Below, piece after piece: positions 1 to 6,552 of a stretch of DNA of 9,531 nt. Numbering within the stretch: position 1 is the stretch's first letter; each line of letters opens with the position of its first letter. The stretch lies in contig JAITEX010000034.1 in the NCBI GenBank assembly GCA_031281765.1, forward strand, positions 1 through 9,531. The letters run 5' to 3'. Source of the DNA: Eubacteriales Family XIII. Incertae Sedis bacterium (GTDB lineage Bacteria > Bacillota > Clostridia > Peptostreptococcales > Anaerovoracaceae). Under the pieces are notes generated by a model. It worked only from the letters and a program-made list of their open reading frames with translations. It did no database searches and was not told the DNA's origin. Both the position numbers and the translations under genes were made by a program.

Positions 1-94
1 GGAAACCAATGTTGCAAGTTCCCCGGCCACACATAGTATGTACTAAAGCCTAATTTGTATGAAATTTCTTCGTTAGCATATCGAAACGCTGGTA
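1..94. other. Left-edge non-coding stretch
   Basis: No coding region is supported here; this stretch is visibly more AT-rich than the rest of the window. It holds a short inverted repeat at 34-45 (TAGTA, two bases, TACTA) and an 8-base palindrome GAAATTTC at 61-68. Either could be part of an operator upstream of the promoter at 95-103, but both are short enough to occur by chance. No terminator-like hairpin with a T run is visible. Confidence 0.4.
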
Positions 95-103
95 TGGTAT
101 AAT
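95..103 (+). promoter_or_regulatory. Extended -10 promoter element (TGGTATAAT)
   Basis: The sequence TGGTATAAT matches the extended -10 consensus TGnTATAAT exactly. There is no good -35 box; TTAGCA at 73-78 is the nearest candidate, at a 19-base spacing. Extended -10 promoters often need only a weak -35. Transcription would start near base 110, so the TTG codon at 105 cannot be the start of the following gene and an ATG at 180 or 189 is preferred. Confidence 0.55.
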
Positions 104-179
104 TTTGACTGTGTTTATTGCCCTACCGGTATATGCGGGGCGATGGTTGTCAGCCTATAGGGATTTGTTACGGAAACGG

Positions 180-1283
180 ATGGATGGTATGGATTTTGTT
201 TTGCCGAAGTATGAGGCGCCGGATTTTGGCGCGGAATTGTTTGTGAACGCGCCGGATGCGCGGACCGCCGAGGTAAGCGCGGACGGCGTGGCGCCCGAGA
301 ATTTTCACGCGACCTCAATGTACCCGGAATATTTCAAGATAAACGGTGAGTGGAAACTGATAACGGGCACGCGCATGGACTGCGTTCCCCGCCTGAACAG
401 GGACGGTTCCCTTGAGACGGTCGAGTTCCGGAAGCTGAAAGCCGGCGACCGCGTTATCACAGGCAGAAACGACGACGGGAGTGAGGGCATCTATCTCTAT
501 ACGGACGGCTTCAGGGCGGCATTCGGAGCCGCAACTTCGGACAGCTTCTCCTTCCGTTCGGGCAGGAGCCGCGAAACCTCCTTTGCGGGCGACTATGAGC
601 GCCTCGCCTCGTTGCTGCGCCACGATAAGACCCACGGGCATATTATATGGGTACTCGGGCCCGCGGCCATATTCGACAAGGAATCACGTAAATGCATGGA
701 ATATATAGTCGGGAACGGCTACTGTCACGTCGTCTTCGGCGGGAACGCGGTCGCGACCCACGACCTTGAGGGGGCGATGCTCGGCACCGCGCTCGGCCAG
801 GACCTCGAAACGACGAGGAACGTGCCTAACGGACATTACAATCATCTCGATGTGCTGAACCGGGCCGCGCGCTGCGGCGGCATAAGCGAAATGATAGACG
901 AGTACGGCCTCGAGGGCGGCCTCGTCTGCACCTGCGTAAAAAACGAAGTCCCGCTCGTGCTTGCCGGCTCGATACGGGACGACGGCCCGCTTCCCGAGGT
1001 CGTCTGCCATACGAGCGAAGTCCAGGACCTGATGCGCGCGCATACGGGCAGAGCCACCACGGTGGTCTGTCTCGGTACGCAGCTCCATTCGATTGCGACG
1101 GGGAACCTGACGCCGTGTTATACGGTGGCGGAGGGCGAGGTTCGCCCCGTGTTCATCTATGCCGTCGATATTTCGGAGTTCGCGCTGAACAAACTGCGCG
1201 ACCGCGGCTCGCTTGAAGTCACGACCATCGTTTCAAATATTCAGGACTTCCTCTTTAAAATCGTAACGTTGCTCGATAGCTGA
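180..1283 (+). CDS. TIGR00300 / LOR-SDH family protein, archaeal-type ornithine cyclodeaminase-like, N-terminally short
   Basis: The protein resembles the LOR/SDH conserved-region family (TIGR00300), which includes archaeal ornithine cyclodeaminase (ornithine to proline plus ammonia, NAD-dependent) and the C-terminal half of cyanobacterial AgrE. Supporting motifs, numbered from ATG 180: PENFHAT near 39-45, an FGGNAVATHDLEGA segment near 186-199, SIRDDGPLPEV at 264-274 and QLHSIATGN at 301-309. From 180 the product is 367 residues. Family members as I recall them carry about 70 more N-terminal residues, and nothing upstream encodes them. The open frame reaches back to a TTG at 105, but that lies at or before the predicted transcription start. 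ATG 180 and ATG 189 are both possible and both have only weak ribosome sites. The first 20-30 codons are richer in T-ending codons than the rest. The substrate is inferred from the family only. A CapA-type gene follows 24 bases downstream. Confidence 0.75.
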   Translation: MDGMDFVLPKYEAPDFGAELFVNAPDARTAEVSADGVAPENFHATSMYPEYFKINGEWKLITGTRMDCVPRLNRDGSLETVEFRKLKAGDRVITGRNDDGSEGIYLYTDGFRAAFGAATSDSFSFRSGRSRETSFAGDYERLASLLRHDKTHGHIIWVLGPAAIFDKESRKCMEYIVGNGYCHVVFGGNAVATHDLEGAMLGTALGQDLETTRNVPNGHYNHLDVLNRAARCGGISEMIDEYGLEGGLVCTCVKNEVPLVLAGSIRDDGPLPEVVCHTSEVQDLMRAHTGRATTVVCLGTQLHSIATGNLTPCYTVAEGEVRPVFIYAVDISEFALNKLRDRGSLEVTTIVSNIQDFLFKIVTLLDS

Positions 1284-1307
1284 TACCGAAGGAAGGGTGT
1301 ACCGAAC

Positions 1308-2588
1308 ATGGCGAGAAGCAGGCGGAAGCACCGGGTAAAATCCACGTCCTCTCTTGTCTTGCGGCTCGCGCTGCTGCTGGTGTCCGTAGCGGTCCTGCTT
1401 GCCTGCGTCCTTATCCCCGCCGAAAAACTCCCGTGGTACGCCGCCAGCCCCGTCAAACCGGTATCCGACGCCGATGCGCAGGTTGACAGCGCCCTGCCGC
1501 GCGCGGGTTCATCCGCCGCAGCAGCGGTCGGCAAGACGGCCGAGGCGACCATCTCGTTATGCGGGGACGTCCTGCTCCATACGACGGTTTTTAAACAGGC
1601 GAAATCGGAAGGCAGCTATGATTTCAACCCGTATTTTTCGATTATCAAGGAGTATATACATGGCGATATGAACATCGCGAACATGGAAGGCCCCGTGGAC
1701 GCGCTTGGCGGGAACCAGGGAATATCGTCCTACCCCGCTTTCAACGCCCCGCACGAAATCTTAGACGCCCTGAAAGGCGCCGGCTTTACCACCCTGCTGA
1801 CCGCAAACAACCACGCGCTCGACAAGGGCTTTAACGGCCTCGTGAAAAACCGTCAAAACATACGTGACGCAGGCCTTGACGCGGTCGGGACCTTTGAAAA
1901 TCAAACGGAGCACGATGAACCGTTTATCAAATCCGTAAACGGCATCAAGATAGGGATTGCCGCCTACACGGACTCTACAAACGGGATTCCCCTTCCAAAA
2001 CCTTATTGCGTGGATAAAATAGACCTGAACAGCTCCGCTGTGCCCGGAATCCTCGCCGATGTCGAGAGGCTGCGGGAAGCCGGCGCCGAATTTGTCATGG
2101 TGTCGCTCCATTGGGGCGCCGAGTATCAGGACGCGCCCGCCCCGGTGCAAAAGGATATTGCGGCAGGCCTCGCGGAGGGCGGCGTCGACGTGGTGATTGG
2201 CAACCACGCCCACTGCGTCCAGCCGATAGAGCGCATCGGGGACTGCTTAGTGATTTATTCGCTCGGCAATTTCTTTGTCGACCAAACCCCGCTCAATAGA
2301 GCGAAGACGCAGGAGAGTATGATAGTGAATTTGCGCGTGGCGCGCGATGCAGAGGGCATAATACGCCTCGCCGATGCGAGCTATATGCCGACCTTCATGT
2401 ATAGGGTCACGGGGAAAAGCGGGCCTGACGCGTTCCGTCTGCTTCCGGCCGGCGCCTATGCCGAAGCCGACGAAAGACCCGGCGTCTTTACCCATGACGC
2501 CGACTGGAACAAATGCAAAAATGCGTGGAAGCGCGTTCCCGAAATCGTCGGGGACGCAATCAGGGCAACGGCCGAAAGCCCCCGATAA
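1308..2588 (+). CDS. CapA-family membrane-anchored metallophosphatase-like protein
   Basis: This 426-residue protein belongs to the CapA / PGA_cap family, related to calcineurin-like metallophosphatases; the founding member takes part in poly-gamma-glutamate capsule synthesis. A basic N-terminus (residues 1-19) is followed by one hydrophobic segment (about 20-37), so the catalytic part should lie outside the membrane. LLAC at 30-33 is a possible lipobox, but a simple signal anchor is equally likely. A low-complexity linker rich in Ala, Ser and Pro covers about 45-78. The expected metal-site motifs appear in order: CGDVLLH 85-91, NMEGP 125-129, NNH 167-169, HWGAEY 268-273, GNHAH 298-302 and SLGNFF 318-323. 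The start is ATG at 1308 with AAGGAAGGG at 1289-1297. It ends in TAA and probably shares a transcript with the preceding gene. No other capsule gene is visible, so a polyglutamate role is not supported; a generic envelope phosphoesterase is equally possible. Confidence 0.85.
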   Translation: MARSRRKHRVKSTSSLVLRLALLLVSVAVLLACVLIPAEKLPWYAASPVKPVSDADAQVDSALPRAGSSAAAAVGKTAEATISLCGDVLLHTTVFKQAKSEGSYDFNPYFSIIKEYIHGDMNIANMEGPVDALGGNQGISSYPAFNAPHEILDALKGAGFTTLLTANNHALDKGFNGLVKNRQNIRDAGLDAVGTFENQTEHDEPFIKSVNGIKIGIAAYTDSTNGIPLPKPYCVDKIDLNSSAVPGILADVERLREAGAEFVMVSLHWGAEYQDAPAPVQKDIAAGLAEGGVDVVIGNHAHCVQPIERIGDCLVIYSLGNFFVDQTPLNRAKTQESMIVNLRVARDAEGIIRLADASYMPTFMYRVTGKSGPDAFRLLPAGAYAEADERPGVFTHDADWNKCKNAWKRVPEIVGDAIRATAESPR

Positions 2589-2632
2589 GGCCCCGGCAGA
2601 TTTCTTTCACCATGTTATATACCGTATAGAGT
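2589..2632. other. Convergent intergenic gap without clear terminator
   Basis: Only 44 bases separate the stop codons of the CapA-type gene (plus) and pylD (minus). There is a short inverted repeat, TATAC-C-GTATA, near 2618-2628, but no GC-rich hairpin followed by a T run on either strand. Transcripts from the two sides may therefore overlap at their 3' ends. Confidence 0.4.
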
Positions 2633-3478
2633 CTAGAGCACCGCTTCGAGCATAACGAGCGTACCCGTATGCAGGCTATCATGAAACAGGCGTATATCCG
2701 GCCTTTCGGCCATATCGAACGCAAACGAAAGCGGTATGCACGGCGCGGAAACCACCGCGCCTTCGCGCAGCATATCCGAGGTGAGCCAACCGCTTGTGCC
2801 GGTCGTGTCGAGGATATATGAAAACGCCGCTATATCCTTGGGATCCGTTATTACGCGGTCCTTATCCCTTTTGATACGCCGCGCCGCGAGCATATCCCTG
2901 TCATAGAGCGTCAGGGCCGCGCCCGCCTGACGAAGCGCGTTTGCCGCTATGCTCCCCACATTGCCGCAACCGAGCAGCAGTACGCTTCTGTTCCTCAGTG
3001 AGCCCGGCCCGCCGGCCATCTCTTCCAGCGCCGTCATATAGCCATAGGCAGTAGCGGCGTTGTTTTCGCAGCAGACGCCATTGCGGAAATTCAGCGCCAT
3101 ATACCGCTGGTCGTCCGCAAGGAAGACGACATCTGCGCCGCGTTCCCACGCGCGATAGAACCCGTCAATATCAACGCCATCCGAATCCACTACCTGCACG
3201 CCTGCGTACCGCAACACGGACTCTACCGAAGCGGAAAAACCGTCTACCCTGCCCTGGCCCGCCGTAACGGGAACCACGCAGCAGCTTATCTGCGACAGGG
3301 AGCCGAGCATACCGAGACCGCCGTGCGCCGCGCCGTACGGGCTGATCGATTTCAGATGCACCGCGGCGGAAAATGCGAGCGAGACGGGGTCCATGCCCGT
3401 CAGCAGCTTCACATTGTCCGCGTAGATCTGCGTATCCCGGTCGGTTTTCAGCAGTATATCCGTTGTCAGTCGTGTCAT
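2633..3478 (-). CDS. pylD: PylD, 3-methylornithyl-N6-lysine dehydrogenase (pyrrolysine biosynthesis)
   Basis: PylD oxidises 3-methylornithyl-N6-lysine with NAD+ and lets the product cyclise to pyrrolysine, the last step after PylB and PylC. The 281-residue protein follows the archaeal PylD pattern from memory. The N-terminus begins MTRLTTDIL and reaches LTGMD at 26-30. VPVTAGQG (69-76) and GFSAS (80-84) match VPVTSGNG and SFSES. LADDQRYMALN (120-130) contains the Asp-Asp pair, the first of which (D122) corresponds to Asp104 of Methanosarcina barkeri PylD, reported as important. ENN is at 138-140, a Rossmann loop GCGNVG at 170-175, and a C-terminal TGTLVMLEAVL resembles GTASMLYAVL. About 18 extra residues lie between 42 and 66 compared with the archaeal protein. 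The start ATG has GGAG at 3483-3486, 26 bases after the preceding stop. The gene ends in TAG; reading through would add only six residues before TAA. No pylB, pylC, pylS or pylT is visible in the window. Confidence 0.9.
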   Translation of the reverse strand: MTRLTTDILLKTDRDTQIYADNVKLLTGMDPVSLAFSAAVHLKSISPYGAAHGGLGMLGSLSQISCCVVPVTAGQGRVDGFSASVESVLRYAGVQVVDSDGVDIDGFYRAWERGADVVFLADDQRYMALNFRNGVCCENNAATAYGYMTALEEMAGGPGSLRNRSVLLLGCGNVGSIAANALRQAGAALTLYDRDMLAARRIKRDKDRVITDPKDIAAFSYILDTTGTSGWLTSDMLREGAVVSAPCIPLSFAFDMAERPDIRLFHDSLHTGTLVMLEAVL

Positions 3479-3504
3479 TCCACTCCGTTTCCGCCCGCCG
3501 TTTC

Positions 3505-4260
3505 TCAGTCGGCCCGGCGTTCAATTATCTTCTTGTTCCTGATCATGCACTGCGAACAATTCTCCCTGTTCCCGATACAGATGAGGCATTCGTCCGTCGG
3601 GAAGTCCGCGCTGCCGTCCGCGACAAGGTAGACGCCGGAAACCGTCTTGATTGGCAGCATCGTGCCGCTGTCCAAAACCGTAATGCCGATGTCTGAAGCG
3701 CCGAGCGCCTCCGCTATCTCCCGGCTCTGTCCGTGGCTCATGCCGTAAAATCCCGGACTGAACGCGGGACTCAGCCCCACGCCCTGCAACGGCTCTATCA
3801 GGCGCTTCAAATCGCGCTCGAACAGCAGCCTGCCCGCGTCCACATAGGCCGTTCCCCACATATGGGCAAACAGCAGCTCGGCAATATCGTCTTCATTATA
3901 GCAGACGCATTCGCCGCCCGTAATGATATAGGGTATGACCTGCCGCACCGATGCGTCGGGGAAGCGCGAAAAGGCGACCGCGCGTATTTCAAGGCTGTCG
4001 GCGGCACGCTCCGGCTGCGCTGCGCCGCCGGAGCGTGCCGGTATACGAACGCTGTTATGCCGATAGGACCCGGGGCCGAATATCTCATAATAGCCCCGTA
4101 CGTCTATGCCGCCGATCCCGGCTTCAAGCACCCGCTCGGCTTCAGCCAGCATGCGATGGTGCTTGTCCCTCGTAAAGTCGAATTTGACCGCCTTAAAAAA
4201 CAGCTCGCGGGCAAGCGGCCTGACGTCCTCCTCCGTGTATGAAAAGAAAACGCGTGGCAT
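3505..4260 (-). CDS. Methionine-synthase-activation-like protein with C-terminal four-cysteine motif; probable corrinoid protein reactivation factor
   Basis: Numbering is from ATG 4260 (251 residues). The C-terminal half resembles the activation domain of B12-dependent methionine synthase (MetH): FSPGFYG at 167-173 corresponds to the SAM-binding loop (RxxxGY-type in MetH, SPGYG-type in stand-alone proteins), followed by an EIAEALGA helix and the strand MLPIKTVSGVYLVAD at 201-215. A tail with C225, C228, C235 and C238 (CxxC-x6-CxxC) could bind an iron-sulfur cluster. MetH activation domains support reductive methylation of oxidised cobalamin. Sitting directly after acsE, the obvious inferred client is cob(II)alamin in AcsC/AcsD, but this is unproven. 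ATG 4260 has only GAGG at 4266-4269, 5 bases away. A stronger site lies further upstream and feeds an ATG at 4290 in the same frame, separated only by a TAG at 4261-4263. If that TAG is read as pyrrolysine the protein is 261 residues. The stop is TGA, 26 bases before pylD. Confidence 0.75.
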   Translation of the reverse strand: MPRVFFSYTEEDVRPLARELFFKAVKFDFTRDKHHRMLAEAERVLEAGIGGIDVRGYYEIFGPGSYRHNSVRIPARSGGAAQPERAADSLEIRAVAFSRFPDASVRQVIPYIITGGECVCYNEDDIAELLFAHMWGTAYVDAGRLLFERDLKRLIEPLQGVGLSPAFSPGFYGMSHGQSREIAEALGASDIGITVLDSGTMLPIKTVSGVYLVADGSADFPTDECLICIGNRENCSQCMIRNKKIIERRAD

Positions 4261-4290
4261 CTACGCCTCATACAGTTTTTCGAGATTCAT
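4261..4290 (-). other. In-frame upstream start plus amber codon: N-terminal pyrrolysine extension or nine-codon leader peptide
   Basis: Read on the minus strand, an ATG at 4290-4288 begins MNLEKLYEA, meets TAG at 4263-4261, and the next codon is the ATG at 4260 of the activation-like gene in the same frame. The upstream ATG has the better ribosome site (4298-4306). Either the amber codon is decoded as pyrrolysine at residue 10, or it ends a nine-residue peptide and ribosomes restart at the touching TAGATG. The sequence alone cannot decide. Confidence 0.55.
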
Positions 4291-4297
4291 AGCGGTT

Positions 4298-4306
4298 TCC
4301 TCTCCT
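4298..4306 (-). promoter_or_regulatory. Strong ribosome binding site favouring the ATG at 4290
   Basis: AGGAGAGGA on the minus strand lies 7 bases before ATG 4290, at ideal spacing, but 37 bases before ATG 4260. This makes initiation at 4290 more likely than initiation at 4260 and draws attention to the intervening in-frame TAG. Confidence 0.75.
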
Positions 4307-4325
4307 CTCTGATGCGCGGTATCCC

Positions 4326-4340
4326 TCAGTAGGAATACTA
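4326..4340 (-). other. acsE stop region: TAG with a TGA four codons later
   Basis: After the last codon of acsE the minus strand reads TAG TAT TCC TAC TGA. Termination at TAG gives 261 residues ending YLDI. Decoding TAG as pyrrolysine would add four residues (Pyl-Tyr-Ser-Tyr). From memory, the Moorella enzyme also continues about four residues beyond this point (after FVKM), so either end is compatible with the fold. Confidence 0.6.
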
Positions 4341-5123
4341 TATATCAAGATAGGAGTCCGCGTAAAGGGTCTGGTTCATAATTATCGCTGCGGTCTTTAT
4401 GGCTTCCATCAGCTGCCGGTCGTTCGGGTTCGCTATCGCCGAGGTGAGGCCGCATTCAATGGCCATCGTTATCATGGCGGAATCCACTATCGGCCGCACT
4501 TCCTTCGGCATGCCGTTCGACGCGTTTGAAATACCGGCCGTGGAATTCAGCCCCATATCCGAAAGCTGACGGATAAATTCGAAGAACTCCTTCTGTTTCT
4601 CCTGCATGCCCTTGATGACGAGCGTGAGCGGGTCGAACCAGAGGTCCGCCGGATCCATGCCGCGTTCCATCGCGTATTCGAGCATCTCCTGGCAATAGGC
4701 CATGCGCTCGTCATTGTCCTTCGGCACGCCGTGCTTCGAGCAGAGGGCGATGGATATGGCGTCGTTTTCCGCCGCCACATCGATATAGGAGATGCGTTCC
4801 CCCGCGTCTGCGGAATTTACAACGGGCTTGCCCTTCGAGCGGTTGTAGACGGATATGCCGGCCGCTATGGCTTTCTTGTTCGCCGTATCGAGTACGAGCG
4901 GCACATTGTCTAAGTTCTCCTGCAGCGTTTTGACCGCCCATATCATCAGTTCCTCGCCGTCCTTCTCGGCCGGGCCGATATTCACGTCGAGATAGTCGGC
5001 TCCCGCATCGAGCTGGGCCTTGCCGCGGCGCAGTATCGGCTCGGGGTCGCGGTTTGCCATCGCGTCGCGTATCTCGGGCGATATGCAGTGAATCCGCTCG
5101 CCTATCACAATAAATTTATCCAT
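4338..5123 (-). CDS. acsE: AcsE, 5-methyltetrahydrofolate:corrinoid/iron-sulfur protein methyltransferase
   Basis: AcsE transfers the methyl group from methyltetrahydrofolate to cob(I)amide of the CFeSP in the Wood-Ljungdahl pathway. The 261-residue protein is a pterin-binding TIM barrel: IGERIHC at 7-13, DVNIGP at 46-51, LDTANKKAI at 78-86 (D79 matches Asp75 of the Moorella enzyme), VNSADAGE at 102-109 (N103 matches Asn96), FDPL at 163-166 (D164 matches Asp160) and GISNASNG at 197-204 (N200 matches Asn199). ATG 5123 is chosen because AAGGAGGA at 5129-5136 sits 5 bases upstream; a GTG at 5141 and an ATG at 5129 are in frame but lie upstream of or within that site. It follows acsC after 62 bases. 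It ends in TAG, with TGA four codons further on. Confidence 0.95.
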   Translation of the reverse strand: MDKFIVIGERIHCISPEIRDAMANRDPEPILRRGKAQLDAGADYLDVNIGPAEKDGEELMIWAVKTLQENLDNVPLVLDTANKKAIAAGISVYNRSKGKPVVNSADAGERISYIDVAAENDAISIALCSKHGVPKDNDERMAYCQEMLEYAMERGMDPADLWFDPLTLVIKGMQEKQKEFFEFIRQLSDMGLNSTAGISNASNGMPKEVRPIVDSAMITMAIECGLTSAIANPNDRQLMEAIKTAAIIMNQTLYADSYLDI

Positions 5124-5128
5124 ATCCA

Positions 5129-5136
5129 TCCTCCTT
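5129..5136 (-). promoter_or_regulatory. Ribosome binding site of acsE
   Basis: AAGGAGGA on the minus strand, 5 bases before ATG 5123. It decides the start, because the in-frame ATG at 5129-5127 overlaps this site and the GTG at 5141 precedes it. Confidence 0.8.
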
Positions 5137-5185
5137 GCCACTGCAAACTATCCGTCATTCCGGGAACAGACGCGTCCCGCCGCTC

Positions 5186-6535
5186 TCACGCGGCCGGCTG
5201 CGCGTTATAGTCCCCCTCTTTCAGGAACTTGACCAAACTTATCGCTTCATTCGGGGCGACGACGATCTTCCAGCCCGGAAGGTTTTCCTCGAGCTCACCT
5301 TTCAGCACGGCGACCTTGCCGGGGATCATAAGCGTGCGGCTTTTAATTTTTTCTTCGATGCCGTCTTCCTTGATAAACCGGGAAATGGAACCGGCGGACA
5401 GTTTGCCGGCCGCCCACGCGGTTAGCACGGAATACCCGCCCGCGTCGGGGATAAGCAGGTTTATCGGCACGCCCGAACGCTCGATTTCGCCGGAAATGAT
5501 AAAGTAGGTCAGCGCAAAGTCCACGGTCAGCGCGCAGGGCGCGTTCTCATCCGCGCCGTTCAGCGGATAATTGCCCTTTTCGACGGTCATCGGCTTCTGC
5601 GGGTCCGTGAAGATGTTCTGCCGCAAGCCGAAGAGCGGCAGGGCCTGCGCGTAGCTGAGCTCGTTCAGAATAATGATTGAACCGTATTTCAGCGTAAATA
5701 ATGAGGCTAAGGCAATCTGCATATTGGCGTCGCCGGGCGCAAGCTTTTCCACGTTCACTATCGTCGGATAGCCGAAACTGCGGTCATTATCTGCTAAGGC
5801 CGCGCGCCGGATCTGGACGGTATTCGCAAACGCGTCTTTTATTGACGCCGCGCCAACGTCAATCAGCAAATTCTTGTTGCCGGTTTTTTCGATGGCCTGC
5901 ACGAGATCGTAAAGCGCGTCTAAGTCCGCGGCGCTTACGCCGAGGGCGACGTCGTATTCCGTCGCGATCTTTGCCATCTCCTCATAATTCGACTCGTTCG
6001 CGCCGTTCAGTACCGGCTTGCCGTCCTTCGCGATTTCGAGGGCTGCGCGCGCCGCGGCGGGGTCGGACACCTCAAGCACCAAGGTCCTGCCCGTATCGGC
6101 GGCCTTCCGTACCGCTTCGGTAAAGGCAGTCTCATCGCCCTCGTAGACCACGTTGACGAGCTCCACTATCATGCGCTCGCTGATACGCTCATAGTCGATT
6201 TTCAGCATATCCTCGAGCGTATTGTCCGCGTCGTCCGGCTTTACGGAAACCGCGTAGAGGCTCTTTGAGACGAAGGTCTTGTCGTGCCGGAACAAAACCG
6301 TTTCGCCGCCGAGCGAGTATTCCTGCTCCCCGGCGCCTATCTTCACCGTATGCATCGGCGGCGCCGCCGCTTCGCTGAGCGTTGCGAGCGCATCAGCCGA
6401 CATATGCGGGCACTGCTCTATCTGAACCGTCCCCTGCGCGACCTTCATCGCGAACGCCATGCAGGTCGGATTGCCGCATTCCTTGCAGTTTGTCCGCGGC
6501 GTCAGTTTGAAAATATCTAATCCTTTGAGCGCCAT
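5186..6535 (-). CDS. acsC: AcsC, corrinoid/iron-sulfur protein large (gamma) subunit
   Basis: AcsC is the large CFeSP subunit that carries the [4Fe-4S] cluster and, with AcsD, the corrinoid that shuttles the methyl group from AcsE to acetyl-CoA synthase in the cytoplasm. From ATG 6535 it has 449 residues, close to the roughly 446 of the Moorella protein. The N-terminal cluster motif is clear: C17, C20, C25 and C42 (C-x2-C-x4-C-x16-C) in the TNCKECGNPTC region. A TIM-barrel domain follows, then a C-terminal corrinoid-binding part with LLIPDAGGYSVLTAWAAGKL and later IPGKVAVLKGELEE. The open frame extends 68 codons further upstream inside acsD, but AGGAGG at 6544-6549, 8 bases before ATG 6535, fixes the start. 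The stop is TGA. The gene begins 17 bases after acsD, with the acsD TAG directly abutting its ribosome site, so translation is probably coupled. Confidence 0.96.
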   Translation of the reverse strand: MALKGLDIFKLTPRTNCKECGNPTCMAFAMKVAQGTVQIEQCPHMSADALATLSEAAAPPMHTVKIGAGEQEYSLGGETVLFRHDKTFVSKSLYAVSVKPDDADNTLEDMLKIDYERISERMIVELVNVVYEGDETAFTEAVRKAADTGRTLVLEVSDPAAARAALEIAKDGKPVLNGANESNYEEMAKIATEYDVALGVSAADLDALYDLVQAIEKTGNKNLLIDVGAASIKDAFANTVQIRRAALADNDRSFGYPTIVNVEKLAPGDANMQIALASLFTLKYGSIIILNELSYAQALPLFGLRQNIFTDPQKPMTVEKGNYPLNGADENAPCALTVDFALTYFIISGEIERSGVPINLLIPDAGGYSVLTAWAAGKLSAGSISRFIKEDGIEEKIKSRTLMIPGKVAVLKGELEENLPGWKIVVAPNEAISLVKFLKEGDYNAQPAA

Positions 6536-6543
6536 ACTATGTG

Positions 6544-6549
6544 CCTCCT
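6544..6549 (-). promoter_or_regulatory. Ribosome binding site of acsC
   Basis: AGGAGG on the minus strand, 8 bases before ATG 6535; together with the adjoining GAG it directly follows the acsD TAG. It rules out the longer 517-codon frame as the acsC start. Confidence 0.85.
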
Positions 6550-6552
6550 CTC

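Noticed and set aside
105..179. TTG at 105 as start of the ornithine cyclodeaminase-like gene
   Set aside because: It lies 2 bases after the -10 box, before the expected transcription start, and has no ribosome site.
2618..2628. Inverted repeat TATAC-C-GTATA as a bidirectional terminator
   Set aside because: The stem is only five AT-rich pairs with a one-base loop and there is no T run on either side.
4261..4290. A pseudogene or sequencing error explanation for the in-frame TAG
   Set aside because: Not excluded, but the frame on both sides is otherwise intact, the ribosome site is strong, and the neighbouring pylD gives a specific reason to consider decoding. A read-level check of this base would settle the error option.
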